Notes under the pieces: model-generated | Told to the model about the DNA's origin: nothing | What the model saw: only the letters and a program-made list of their open reading frames with translations | The model's database searches: none | Translations under genes and position numbers: made by a program | Shown here: piece after piece, positions 52,722-61,233 of the stretch | Numbering within the stretch: the first letter of the stretch is position 1 | Layout of the letters: every line of letters begins with the position of its first letter | Assembly: GCA_040191315.1 (NCBI GenBank) | Contig: JAWJLM010000011.1 | Location: 1-64,000, forward strand | DNA: 64,000 nucleotides | Origin: Bacillaceae bacterium S4-13-56 | GTDB lineage: Bacteria > Bacillota > Bacilli > Bacillales > JAWJLM01 | Direction of reading: 5' to 3'

Positions 52722-52966
52722 ATATATCATCCTCCATTTTCACTATGTGTTATGAATAAAGTATTCTACATTTTTTAAAAATATCCTTTCCATGTACTTA
52801 ATAATTTATCCTTTTTAGCCTTGCCGATGCATTTTTTTAGATAAAAAGATTGTTCGTGTAATAAGACATGCCTTGTTATACATAGATATATATTGTGCTG
52901 ATACCCTTTCTTGGAGAAAAGAAAGGTGTTTTATTGTGCATACATCTAGAGAAAGGAGGAGCGTTG

Positions 52967-53185
52967 ATGCATTCTCACTTCAAATATTATCAGCCATTCC
53001 ACAGTCCTTATGATCCTTGCCCTCCGATTGGTGTTAAATCCTATCCTACCCCACCTCAATTGTATATGGGATTTCAGCCACCTAATCTGAAGCAATTTTC
53101 ACCAATGGAGGCATTAAAACACGGGACTCTGTGGCCAGCCCTCTATAGCCCATACCCTGGCCCAACAAGAGAGGAGGAATCCTGA
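52967..53185 (+). CDS. cotJA: Spore coat protein CotJA
   Basis: A 72-residue Pro/Tyr-rich protein (YYQPFHSPYDPCPPIG, TLWPALYSPYPGP) typical of CotJA. AAGGAGG is seven bases before the ATG at 52967. Its TGA overlaps the next ATG (TGATG), so cotJA and cotJB are coupled. The cotJ operon is mother-cell expressed in B. subtilis, where it lies elsewhere on the chromosome. Confidence 0.92.
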   Translation: MHSHFKYYQPFHSPYDPCPPIGVKSYPTPPQLYMGFQPPNLKQFSPMEALKHGTLWPALYSPYPGPTREEES

Positions 53186-53445
53186 TGAAACAATTACCAA
53201 GTTCCTATTATGATATGATGACCGAAATCCAAGCCATAGATTTTGTTCTAGTTGAATTAACCCTTTATTTAGATACACATCCTGAAGATTATGAAGCCAT
53301 TCAACAATTTAATCAATATTCACAACAGTCTAGGAAACTGAAACGTGCCTTTGAAAAAGAGTTTGGTCCCCTATTTGAATTCGGAATGAGTTATTCTAAC
53401 TACCCATGGAGCTGGGATGATACCCCTTGGCCATGGCAAGTTTAA
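53185..53445 (+). CDS. cotJB: Spore coat protein CotJB
   Basis: An 86-residue helical protein (YDMMTEIQAIDFVLVELTLYLDTHP, in part) with an aromatic C-terminus (YPWSWDDTPWPWQV), the CotJB pattern. It overlaps cotJA by one base and is nine bases from the cotJC frame. Confidence 0.93.
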   Translation: MKQLPSSYYDMMTEIQAIDFVLVELTLYLDTHPEDYEAIQQFNQYSQQSRKLKRAFEKEFGPLFEFGMSYSNYPWSWDDTPWPWQV

Positions 53446-53462
53446 AAAGGTAGGTGATAAAT

Positions 53463-54032
53463 TTGTGGTTATATGAGAAAAAATTACAATATCCAGTGAA
53501 AGTGAGCACCTGTAATCCCCGATTAGCTAAGTTTTTAATTGAACAATATGGTGGAGCAGACGGAGAATTAGCTGCTGCTTTGCGATATTTAAATCAGAGA
53601 TACACCATTCCTGACAAAGTCATTGGTTTACTTACTGACATCGGCACAGAGGAATTTGCTCATCTTGAAATGATTGCGACAATGATTTATAAACTAACAA
53701 AGGACGCAACTCCAGAGCAATTGAAAGAAGCAGGAATTGCTCCGCATTATGTAAACCACGACAAGGCTTTATTTTATCACAATGCAGCTGGAAACCCATT
53801 TACAGCAGAGTACATTCAAGCTAAAGGTGATCCTATAGCAGATTTGTACGAAGATATTGCAGCAGAAGAAAAAGCAAGAGCAACCTATCAGTGGATTATT
53901 AATATGTCTGATGATCCTGACTTAAATGATAGTCTTTCGTTCTTAAGAGAACGAGAGATCGTCCATTCTCAACGCTTTCGCGAAGCCGTTGAAATTATCA
54001 AAGAAGAGCGAGATAAAAAGAATTTTTTTTAA
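53463..54032 (+). CDS. cotJC: Spore coat protein CotJC (manganese catalase family)
   Basis: A 189-residue ferritin-like di-manganese protein. Glu/His ligands are visible in GGADGELAAALRYLNQ, IGTEEFAHLEMIATM, DIAAEEKARATYQ and EREIVHSQRF. The TTG start at 53463 (MWLYEKKLQYPVKV) follows AGGTGATAAAT and gives the known CotJC start and length. Possible catalase activity in the coat. Confidence 0.94.
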   Translation: MWLYEKKLQYPVKVSTCNPRLAKFLIEQYGGADGELAAALRYLNQRYTIPDKVIGLLTDIGTEEFAHLEMIATMIYKLTKDATPEQLKEAGIAPHYVNHDKALFYHNAAGNPFTAEYIQAKGDPIADLYEDIAAEEKARATYQWIINMSDDPDLNDSLSFLREREIVHSQRFREAVEIIKEERDKKNFF

Positions 54033-54056
54033 AAGACGCGGGTTTCCGCGTCTTTT
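54031..54056. terminator. Bidirectional terminator, cotJ and ypbE
   Basis: AAAAGACGCGG-GTTT-CCGCGTCTTTT forms an 11-bp perfect stem between two convergent genes. Confidence 0.92.
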
Positions 54057-54059
54057 CTA

Positions 54060-54773
54060 TTATTCTTCTGGGATTAAGAGAGTTTCACCCGCAAAAACTT
54101 CCTTTCTATTTAGTTCATTGGCTTCTATTATTAATGCTTCCCCCCACTTCCCACCATAGAACTCCATGGCAATTGAAAAAAGTGTATCTCCCTTTTTTAC
54201 TTGATAATAGCGTGGAGAAGGATTTTCCACTATCTTTTGGTCTTGATTTTGTATCTGTTCGTTCTTAGAAACTAAAGTGAGTTCATCATCACCTTTCCTA
54301 GAAGGTTCACTATCCACTTCTTCTATCATCAGCATTTCCTTTTCCACATCCGTATTTTCTTTTTCGTTATTTTCCACTTTTCCATTAGAATCATTAACTG
54401 ATATTATAGATACCATTTCTCCCACTTTCGGTTCGCTAGAAATCGAAAGTGAATCTGATTCCTCATAATTTGACTGCCAAATATGATAAAAAGGGATGGA
54501 TAATAAAATCACTATAAAGACAAGTAATAATAACCGAACAAGCGGAAATTTAATTTTAAATTTCACACCTTTATTTGATTGGCTGTGAACGACACTTCTA
54601 GGTGGCATGTTTAATAATGTAACGGAATCCTTAGGTTCTTTTTCATTATTTTTTTCAATTAAAAATTCTTTCTGCTCTAGAGGAATAGATTCGTCACCTC
54701 TCTGCTCTCTTTTAATTCGTTCCCGTAATTCATGTGCTTGATCTTTAAAATCCCCATGATTTATTGATGACAT
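54060..54773 (-). CDS. ypbE: LysM-domain membrane protein, YpbE-like
   Basis: A 237-residue protein with a cytoplasmic charged N-terminus, one membrane helix (about 72-92), an acidic linker and a C-terminal LysM domain (about 190-235, YYQVKKGDTLFSIAMEFYGG, in part). LysM binds peptidoglycan, so the domain is probably outside the membrane. Order matches YpbE of B. subtilis. Confidence 0.88.
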   Translation of the reverse strand: MSSINHGDFKDQAHELRERIKREQRGDESIPLEQKEFLIEKNNEKEPKDSVTLLNMPPRSVVHSQSNKGVKFKIKFPLVRLLLLVFIVILLSIPFYHIWQSNYEESDSLSISSEPKVGEMVSIISVNDSNGKVENNEKENTDVEKEMLMIEEVDSEPSRKGDDELTLVSKNEQIQNQDQKIVENPSPRYYQVKKGDTLFSIAMEFYGGKWGEALIIEANELNRKEVFAGETLLIPEE

Positions 54774-54782
54774 AGGCTACCC

Positions 54783-55355
54783 TCACTTTTGATAACGAAT
54801 AAATAATGCTAGCAAGAAATCAATTAGAAAATGAGCAAACATAACTACCCAAAAACTTTGACTAACTTCAAACATTACACCTAATAAAAAGCTTAATAAA
54901 AAGACGGATACAAATAAGACAGGTTTATAAAGATAACGAATATGAACGAGAGCAAAAATCACACTGGCAACAATAAGACCAAACTTTGATTGCAGGATTC
55001 CTCTAAAAAGGAGTTCTTCACAAAAAGCGATTAACAATGTCATCCAAAATATGTGGAATGTAGTTCTATTCCGAAATACCTTTTCATTAACACCACCATC
55101 ATCAAAAGACGACTCTGGCAGAACCTTCATTAAGAATAAATCTACACCTACCACAGCAATAGAAAAAGGTATAGAGTACAGTATAACTTTCTTTGTATCC
55201 CATACAAACAATGTTTCCCACGGTATGGAAGGAAAGAACAGCCATCCTCCTAAAAATGCCAAAACAATTAAAATCCCTTGTGTTAAATAAAGTTGTAATA
55301 GTAATTCCCTATCTGTCATTTTTTGTATAAGCTCATCTTGACGTAACTTATTCAT
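54783..55355 (-). CDS. ypbD: CPBP-family intramembrane protease, YpbD-like
   Basis: A 190-residue protein with about five membrane helices and the CPBP (Abi) motifs FCEELLFRGILQ (EExxxR), IFALVHIRYL and FAHFLIDFLLA. These glutamates and histidines form the putative protease site. Overlaps recQ by eight bases. Substrate unknown. Confidence 0.9.
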   Translation of the reverse strand: MNKLRQDELIQKMTDRELLLQLYLTQGILIVLAFLGGWLFFPSIPWETLFVWDTKKVILYSIPFSIAVVGVDLFLMKVLPESSFDDGGVNEKVFRNRTTFHIFWMTLLIAFCEELLFRGILQSKFGLIVASVIFALVHIRYLYKPVLFVSVFLLSFLLGVMFEVSQSFWVVMFAHFLIDFLLALFIRYQK

Positions 55356-56877
55356 GTTGTCCCTCGATATGAAAAATTGTTTTTAATTCCAATTTCCAAT
55401 CCCATTCCTTTATCGTTGCAGAATTTTTTGCTGGTTCATGCCAATGGTCAAATGAAAACCCACAATAATCACAGCAATATTTATTTTCCACAAATTGTAT
55501 TTTTTGTTGAAAATGCTTATAAAGACTCATTCTACGACACTCATTATTTTTTATCCATTCTAAAAATTCCTGTAGCTTTTCAGATTTATAGTTTTTTCGT
55601 GTGTAAATTAGTTCTTTTAAGAATACATAAATTTGGTCCCACTCTAATTCACTTAACTGTTTTCTATTTTCTATCATATCATGCTTTTCAAGGTGAAATT
55701 TCAAAAATCTCCAGTGAACCTCAGAAATTTGTAAAATCTCTATTATTTCTTCATCTACTGGTAAGTTTTCACGTAGAAAAATGTCTTTTTTTAGTAATGT
55801 TATTGCATGAAGTAAGGACGTTTCATCCATGATTTCAGAATCTATTAAATATTTGGGAATTCTTTCATCATTTTCCGAATAAAACAACAAACTAACGGCT
55901 TGTTCTCCGTCTCTACCAGCTCGACCGATCTCTTGAATATATGACTCCATATTTCCAGGCGGGTGAAAATGAATAACTAACCTTATATCGGGTTTATTAA
56001 TCCCCATTCCAAAGGCATTGGTACAACAAATAATATCCAATTGATTTTTCATAAATTGTTGTTGAATGAGAATCCTTTCGTTGCTTTCCAAACCACCGTG
56101 ATAATATGCTATTTTCTTATTTGGGAGCTCATTTTCAAGTAATACCGCTACTCTTTCTGCTTCATTACGACTAGAAAAATAAATCATAGTTGATTTGGAA
56201 TGGTTATTAACTACTTCTTTTATTTGTTCTATTTTTTCTTTGCGAGTTTGCACTTGTTCAACCACTATAGTAATATTAGGCCGGTCCATAGGAAACACTG
56301 CTGATGTCATCCGCGGCCGTCCTAAAAGTCCTTTAATCTCCTCCTGGACCCTTGGCATTGCTGTAGCACTTAAGGCTAAAACCTGGGGGTGATCAAGAAA
56401 TTCTAAAACAGGACGAATCCTTTGATAGTCCATTCGAAATTCATGACCCCATTGAGAAATACAATGGGCTTCATCAATAGCAATAAGTTGTATAGGAACT
56501 TGTTTTAGTAGATTTAAGAACGTAACAGACTGTAACATTTCTGGAGAACAATATAGCAAGTCCAATTTTTTAAGATTTGATAACACAACCTGTTTTTCCT
56601 GATAACTAATCATGCTATTTATAGAGGCAACTCGTTTGTATCCAAACTCTTTCATTTCTCTTACTTGATCGATCATTAAAGATATTAAAGGAGATATAAC
56701 CACTACGAGTCCTTCATTCATCAAAGCCGGAAGTTGATAGCACACCGATTTCCCTGTACCTGTTGGCAATATCCCAAGGACATCTTTTTTCTCTTGAAGA
56801 TATTCAAGAATCTCCTTTTGTCCTTCTCTGAAATTTTTGTAACCAAAATACTGTTGTAAGGCCTCCTGAAGGTTCAT
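55348..56877 (-). CDS. recQ: RecQ-family DNA helicase (RecS-like)
   Basis: A 509-residue SF2 helicase: Walker A PTGTGKSVCYQLP, motif II DEAHCISQWGHEFR, motif VI IQEIGRAGRDG and a short zinc-binding region with CDYC near the C-terminus. No HRDC domain is seen, as in B. subtilis RecS (YpbC). Its start overlaps ypbB by four bases, the known ypbB-recS arrangement. Confidence 0.93.
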   Translation of the reverse strand: MNLQEALQQYFGYKNFREGQKEILEYLQEKKDVLGILPTGTGKSVCYQLPALMNEGLVVVISPLISLMIDQVREMKEFGYKRVASINSMISYQEKQVVLSNLKKLDLLYCSPEMLQSVTFLNLLKQVPIQLIAIDEAHCISQWGHEFRMDYQRIRPVLEFLDHPQVLALSATAMPRVQEEIKGLLGRPRMTSAVFPMDRPNITIVVEQVQTRKEKIEQIKEVVNNHSKSTMIYFSSRNEAERVAVLLENELPNKKIAYYHGGLESNERILIQQQFMKNQLDIICCTNAFGMGINKPDIRLVIHFHPPGNMESYIQEIGRAGRDGEQAVSLLFYSENDERIPKYLIDSEIMDETSLLHAITLLKKDIFLRENLPVDEEIIEILQISEVHWRFLKFHLEKHDMIENRKQLSELEWDQIYVFLKELIYTRKNYKSEKLQEFLEWIKNNECRRMSLYKHFQQKIQFVENKYCCDYCGFSFDHWHEPAKNSATIKEWDWKLELKTIFHIEGQHE

Positions 56878-57914
56878 ACTTCTCTCCTTCCCTTTACTTT
56901 TGCTAGTGTAAGTCTAATTTGAAAGTAAGTAATAGTCTCTGGACATTTTTCTTTTATATGACGCAAGCGGTGCGAATTCGTTTTTTGAATGGCTTCTTCA
57001 ATAAGATGATACTCTTCATTTGTTAAAAAAGAATCTAATGGAAAATCCATGAGAGAAAGTGCCATTTCAACTATGTGATCTTGGATGGTACTTAATTTGT
57101 ATCCTCTAAGAGATGCTATTTCCTCCATTAAATATCCTTTTTCATACCACTCCATTGTCTTTTGAGCTGATTGAGTTAATAAAACTCCTTCTTTCTCTTG
57201 TGGAAACCAAGTATTTAAAATATCGGATGGTGTAGTCCTTGTCCAAATGATTTGGCAAGTCCATAGCAGAAACAACTCAATATCATATGTGCTGAATGAG
57301 TACTTTTTAGCTAGCTGACGCATACTTAGACCCACTCGGTGACTACCCGTCAGCTTTAATACAAAAACGTCTGACATAGGGTGTGGTAGGCTTTCCAAGA
57401 TGCTATATAAGTGGACATAAACTTGTTTCATGATTTCTGATAAATGTGACTTATGGTTAAGATAATAATTTTTAACCCACTTCTGTGTCGGAAGATGATC
57501 TGTAATAGGGGTGAACTTATGATTTCCTATGGATAAATTAGAATACATTTGAATCATTAAATGCAACCTTTCTAAGAATATACGTAGGTTTTTATTCATA
57601 TTAATATCCCTGAAATCCTTTACACGTTCTCTATCAGATTTATGAACATCTAGAAAATCCATTCCCACTTTCGTTATAAGAAGTCTATCATTTTGAATTT
57701 GAATAAAATTATTTTGAAACATCCTATTCAATACTTCTTGATATGTATCTCTTTGTAATCCTGGAAATAGTCCATAGAATCCTTCTAAATGAAAAGTATG
57801 CACATCCTGAATCGTTTGAGCCGATTTTTTCCCTTTTAATAAATGAAACAGAGCAGCTTCTCCTCTTTCCCCTTGAAACCTTTCTAATGCATCGAGAATG
57901 AGAGTAATAAACAT
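56874..57914 (-). CDS. ypbB: YpbB-like helix-turn-helix protein
   Basis: A 346-residue soluble protein with no membrane segment. A C-terminal HTH-like region (MEEIASLRGYKLSTIQDHIVEMAL, in part, about 265-300) resembles the domain found in RecQ-associated YpbB proteins. Function unknown; strict coupling with recQ suggests a helicase partner or regulator. Confidence 0.85.
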   Translation of the reverse strand: MFITLILDALERFQGERGEAALFHLLKGKKSAQTIQDVHTFHLEGFYGLFPGLQRDTYQEVLNRMFQNNFIQIQNDRLLITKVGMDFLDVHKSDRERVKDFRDINMNKNLRIFLERLHLMIQMYSNLSIGNHKFTPITDHLPTQKWVKNYYLNHKSHLSEIMKQVYVHLYSILESLPHPMSDVFVLKLTGSHRVGLSMRQLAKKYSFSTYDIELFLLWTCQIIWTRTTPSDILNTWFPQEKEGVLLTQSAQKTMEWYEKGYLMEEIASLRGYKLSTIQDHIVEMALSLMDFPLDSFLTNEEYHLIEEAIQKTNSHRLRHIKEKCPETITYFQIRLTLAKVKGRREV

Positions 57915-58016
57915 CTGTGATGACTCTCCTTTATTTATTTAGTATAAAAAAATAATATTATAAAACCCTTACAAAATGTAATTAAAATATAGGGTAAATG
58001 GGGGTAAATGTTGTAG

Positions 58017-58031
58017 TGATAAGCATTCTCA
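58017..58031 (+). promoter_or_regulatory. Fur-box-like site upstream of fer
   Basis: TGATAAGCATTCTCA matches 13 of 15 positions of the 7-1-7 Fur consensus TGATAATNATTATCA. It lies 11 bp upstream of the fer -35 box. Confidence 0.5.
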
Positions 58032-58042
58032 TCAATTAACGG

Positions 58043-58070
58043 TTGAAAAGTCAAGCAAACAGTTTTACAA

Positions 58071-58071
<1 letters not shown>
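58043..58071 (+). promoter_or_regulatory. SigA promoter of fer
   Basis: TTGAAA at 58043-58048 and TACAAT at 58066-58071, exactly 17 bp apart. Confidence 0.75.
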
Positions 58072-58409
<338 letters not shown>

Positions 58410-58422
58410 GAATAATAGAAAT

Positions 58423-58447
58423 CCCTTCCTAACCGAAGGGGTTTTTT
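58423..58447 (+). terminator. Terminator after fer
   Basis: CCCTTC-CTAACC-GAAGGG followed by G and six T residues. Confidence 0.85.
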
Positions 58448-58482
58448 CATTATAGTGATGAAGAAAGTTTTATTTATATATT

Positions 58483-59002
58483 TTAGCTTTGTACTAGAAT
58501 TGCAAATTTCTTCTTTGCTTCTAGTTCATCAAAAGTACTATACCACCTATGCTTTGTCTGATCAATGATTCTAAAATGCTTTGTTACAGCATTTTGTTGA
58601 AGGGTAAAAGCCCCCTCCTCCATAACGGTCAACCACCATACTTTTCCTCCCATTGTTTTTGATACCGGTCGATCAACGATAAAATGTGCAACAGTTTCTA
58701 TTACTTCTACAACATTTTCTTCCCCTAACGTGTTTTCTGACAACTCCCACAGCTAAAGCAGTGGGGTTCTAGGATACTAACAAGCTTCTCTGTAAGATTT
58801 CAGAATCACGAAACAGGGCACATAAAGCAACAACAGTTGTCCAATTCCCTTTCATTCTACCTTTTTCTATTTGGACTAAAGTCTTCTTTGATATTCCTAG
58901 AATGGTAGCCATTTGATCCTGTGTATAATTTTTTTCAACGCGAATTAACTTAATCTTTGGAGATAGGCTATCTATTAACTCTTCTTTGTTCATAAGTAGC
59001 AC
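58483..59002 (-). pseudogene. XRE-family regulator split by an insertion scar
   Basis: Two ORFs are the halves of one gene. The 5' part (59002-58769) encodes an XRE helix-turn-helix (YTQDQMATILGISKKTLVQIE) and stops after EILQRSLLVS. The 3' part (58743-58483) resumes with TLGEENVVEVIETVAHF and contains KTMGGKVWW and LQQNAVTKHFRIID. Related Bacillus proteins read through this point without a break and have about 150 residues. The intervening 25-50 bp resemble an IS200/IS605 right end. A truncated DNA-binding fragment could still be made. Confidence 0.75.
58741..58788 (-). mobile_element. IS200/IS605-like right-end scar
   Basis: On the minus strand TAGTATCCTAGAACCCCAC, then a hairpin CCCACTGC-TTTA-GCTGTGGG with one mismatch, then AGTTGTC. 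This resembles right ends of IS605-group (tnpB-bearing) elements, but no transposase is present. It interrupts the regulator gene. Confidence 0.6.
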
Positions 59003-59137
59003 TCCCCATACCTTTTATTTCTATTTTATCATGTATCTACGTTTCCCTTCTAGAAAATTAATAAATTCTAATTTCTTCCGATTATTTCGAATCTTTTTTC
59101 ATTTATTTATTTATATCAATGCGTTAAAGTGTTAAAA

Positions 59138-59190
59138 TAAAGTGAAACTTCAATCAGTGGGGGATTACCGCCCGTTCATACGGGGTAAAT
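59138..59190 (-). repeat. R2 repeat, minimal copy with two ends only
   Basis: On the minus strand TTTACCCCGTATGAACGGGC is joined directly to CCCCCACTGATTGAAGTTTCACTTT (given in parts), i.e. the left hairpin region plus right end, without any internal segment. It lies just upstream of the serA promoter. Confidence 0.75.
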
Positions 59191-59212
59191 GAAAATCTAT
59201 TGATTTAGCCCA

Positions 59213-59240
59213 TTGACAATAACCTTAAGGTTATGATAAA
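59213..59240 (+). promoter_or_regulatory. serA promoter with a perfect 16-bp palindrome in its spacer
   Basis: TTGACA at 59213-59218 and a GATAAA -10 candidate at 59235-59240 (16 bp). ATAACCTTAAGGTTAT at 59219-59234 is a perfect palindrome filling the spacer, an operator candidate. Confidence 0.6.
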
Positions 59241-59274
59241 TTTTTCAGAAAATTATTATCAAGTAAAGAGAGGA

Positions 59275-60864
59275 GTGTTTGTTCTGAACACAATACTTAT
59301 TTCAGATCCCATTCAGGAGGAAGGGATTGTATCCTTATTAGAAGATTCTAGATGTGTTATTCTACAAAAACATGTGAATGATGCCACAAAAGAAGAGTTA
59401 GAAAAAGTAGATGCTCTCATGGTAAGGAGCGGTACGCAGGTTACTGATGAAGTTATGGATAAGATGCCTAACTTAAAGATTATTGGACGCGCTGGGGTTG
59501 GTGTGGATAATATTCAAATAGAACAAGCATCAAATAGAGGAATATTAGTTATTAATGCTCCAAATGGAAATACCATTTCAACAGCAGAACATACTTTTGC
59601 AATGATGGCAGGTTTACTAAGAAAAATCCCTCAAGCCACACAATCTATTAAAAGCGGAGAATGGAATCGTAAACAATTCCAAGGCCAAGAGATTTATGGA
59701 AAAACTCTTGGTATTATCGGATTTGGAAGAATTGGAACGGAACTTTCAAAACGAGTAAAGGCATTTGGAATGAATATTCTTGTTTATGATCCATTTCTAA
59801 CGGAAGAAAGAGCGAAAAAAAACGGAGTAACTCTTGCAGAAGAGCTTGATTATTTATTAGAGAATAGTGATATCATTACCGTTCATACTCCACTTACAGA
59901 AGATACACGACATTTAATTAATCAGGAAAACATTTACAAGACAAAAAAGGGAGTCTATTTTTTGAATTGCGCCAGAGGCGGGATCATAGAGGAGGATGCA
60001 CTATATCAAGGAATTGTTTCAGGACATGTTCGTGGAGCTGCTTTAGATGTTTTTGATGTAGAACCCCCTACTAATAGGAATTTGTTAGAATTAGAGGAGG
60101 TTGTAGCAACCCCACATATCGCTGCTTCAACAGAAGAAGCACAGACGAATGTGGCAAAACAAATATCAGAGGATTTTCTTCGGTTTATAGATGGAGATCC
60201 TGTATCAAGTGCAATAAACCTTCCTCAGCTAACTAAAGATGAATTCACAGTTCTATCACCGTTTTTTGATTTAGTAAAACAAATGGGTAATTTCACTTCC
60301 CAATGTATGAAATCTCCTGTCAAAAAGGTTAATATCACATACGGAGGGAAGATTACAGAACTTGACACACAGATTCTAAGTCGTTGGTTTGTTAGAGGTT
60401 TCTTGAATTCCAGAGTAGACCAAACCATTAATGAAGTGAATGCTTTTCAGGTTTGCCAACAGCGAGGCATATCCTTTAGTGAAACTTTACAGGATGATAC
60501 ACATGGATTTACCAATATCATCGAAGCGACTATCTATGGAGAAAAGCAATCATTCACTATTATGGGAACCTATATTCCAGAAGTAGGTCCAAGAATTATT
60601 CGATTAAATGGTTTCTCCGTTGATTTCTATCCAGAGAATTCCTTGCTTTATATTCATCATAATGATCAACCAGGTGTAATCGGGATGGTAGGGCAATTCT
60701 TAGGAAACGAAGGACTTAACATAGCAACTATGGTAGTTGGCCGGAAATCAGCTGGTGGAGATGCAATTATGGTTCTTTCTTTTGATGAACCTGTTCCAAC
60801 TCATATTGTGGAGCAAATTCAATCAAATCCTATGATTACAAACTGTCAAAGAATTAATATGTAA
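59275..60864 (+). CDS. serA: D-3-phosphoglycerate dehydrogenase
   Basis: About 530 residues with three parts: D-isomer 2-hydroxyacid dehydrogenase catalytic and NAD-binding domains (GRAGVGVDNI, GIIGFGRIGTELSKR, NCARGGIIEEDAL, ATPHIAASTEEA with catalytic Arg/Glu/His), an intervening domain, and a C-terminal ACT domain (about 455-527). It starts serine synthesis. GTG at 59275 overlaps the AGGAG site; CTG at 59284 has the best spacing, and the ATG at 59233 lies within the promoter. Exact start is unresolved. Confidence 0.93.
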   Translation: MFVLNTILISDPIQEEGIVSLLEDSRCVILQKHVNDATKEELEKVDALMVRSGTQVTDEVMDKMPNLKIIGRAGVGVDNIQIEQASNRGILVINAPNGNTISTAEHTFAMMAGLLRKIPQATQSIKSGEWNRKQFQGQEIYGKTLGIIGFGRIGTELSKRVKAFGMNILVYDPFLTEERAKKNGVTLAEELDYLLENSDIITVHTPLTEDTRHLINQENIYKTKKGVYFLNCARGGIIEEDALYQGIVSGHVRGAALDVFDVEPPTNRNLLELEEVVATPHIAASTEEAQTNVAKQISEDFLRFIDGDPVSSAINLPQLTKDEFTVLSPFFDLVKQMGNFTSQCMKSPVKKVNITYGGKITELDTQILSRWFVRGFLNSRVDQTINEVNAFQVCQQRGISFSETLQDDTHGFTNIIEATIYGEKQSFTIMGTYIPEVGPRIIRLNGFSVDFYPENSLLYIHHNDQPGVIGMVGQFLGNEGLNIATMVVGRKSAGGDAIMVLSFDEPVPTHIVEQIQSNPMITNCQRINM

Positions 60865-60865
60865 A

Positions 60866-61223
60866 AGAAAGGGGCTTGGACAAAGCATTTAAATAAAAAA
60901 CAAACATTATGATTGGCGTAAAAACAAATCCGGAACTATACTTGCTTCAGGGGGCCTCTGGTGAGCCAAGGAGCTTCCTTGACTTCATCGCACCTTTGTG
61001 CCGAGGAAAACAAGCTTCGAAGCACTGCGTGTAGCATCCGAACTTCCTCGGGGTCTCACCTAGGCCTTTCCTTTCCCGCAGGACAGGGATACTTCCTCGA
61101 AAATACTTTGCACGAAGAAAAAGCGAATTGCTTTTTCGAGGAATCTGCATATGTTTCCGGAGTTTAATTTCCATCTTGTTCGTTTTTTTGTTCTTTATTT
61201 AAGTTATGTTCCAGTCTCTTTCT
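60866..61223. mobile_element. MITE-like element with long imperfect inverted ends
   Basis: 358 bp directly after the serA stop. The ends AGAAAGGGGCTTGGAC and (reverse) AGAAAGAGACTGGAAC match, and pairing continues imperfectly for about 35 bp (TTAAATAAAAAACAAA against TTAAATAAAGAACAAA). The interior is more GC-rich than the flanks and has no convincing gene. No transposase. Confidence 0.65.
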
Positions 61224-61233
61224 TATTAGTTAG

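Noticed and set aside
52740-52966. SigE promoter for cotJABC
   Set aside because: Some CATA-containing segments occur near 52880-52900, but no -35/-10 pair with correct spacing was convincing.
60947-61174. Overlapping ORFs of 68 and 75 residues in the element after serA
   Set aside because: They mirror each other on opposite strands inside a repeat-like element with inverted ends; no ribosome site and no recognisable protein.
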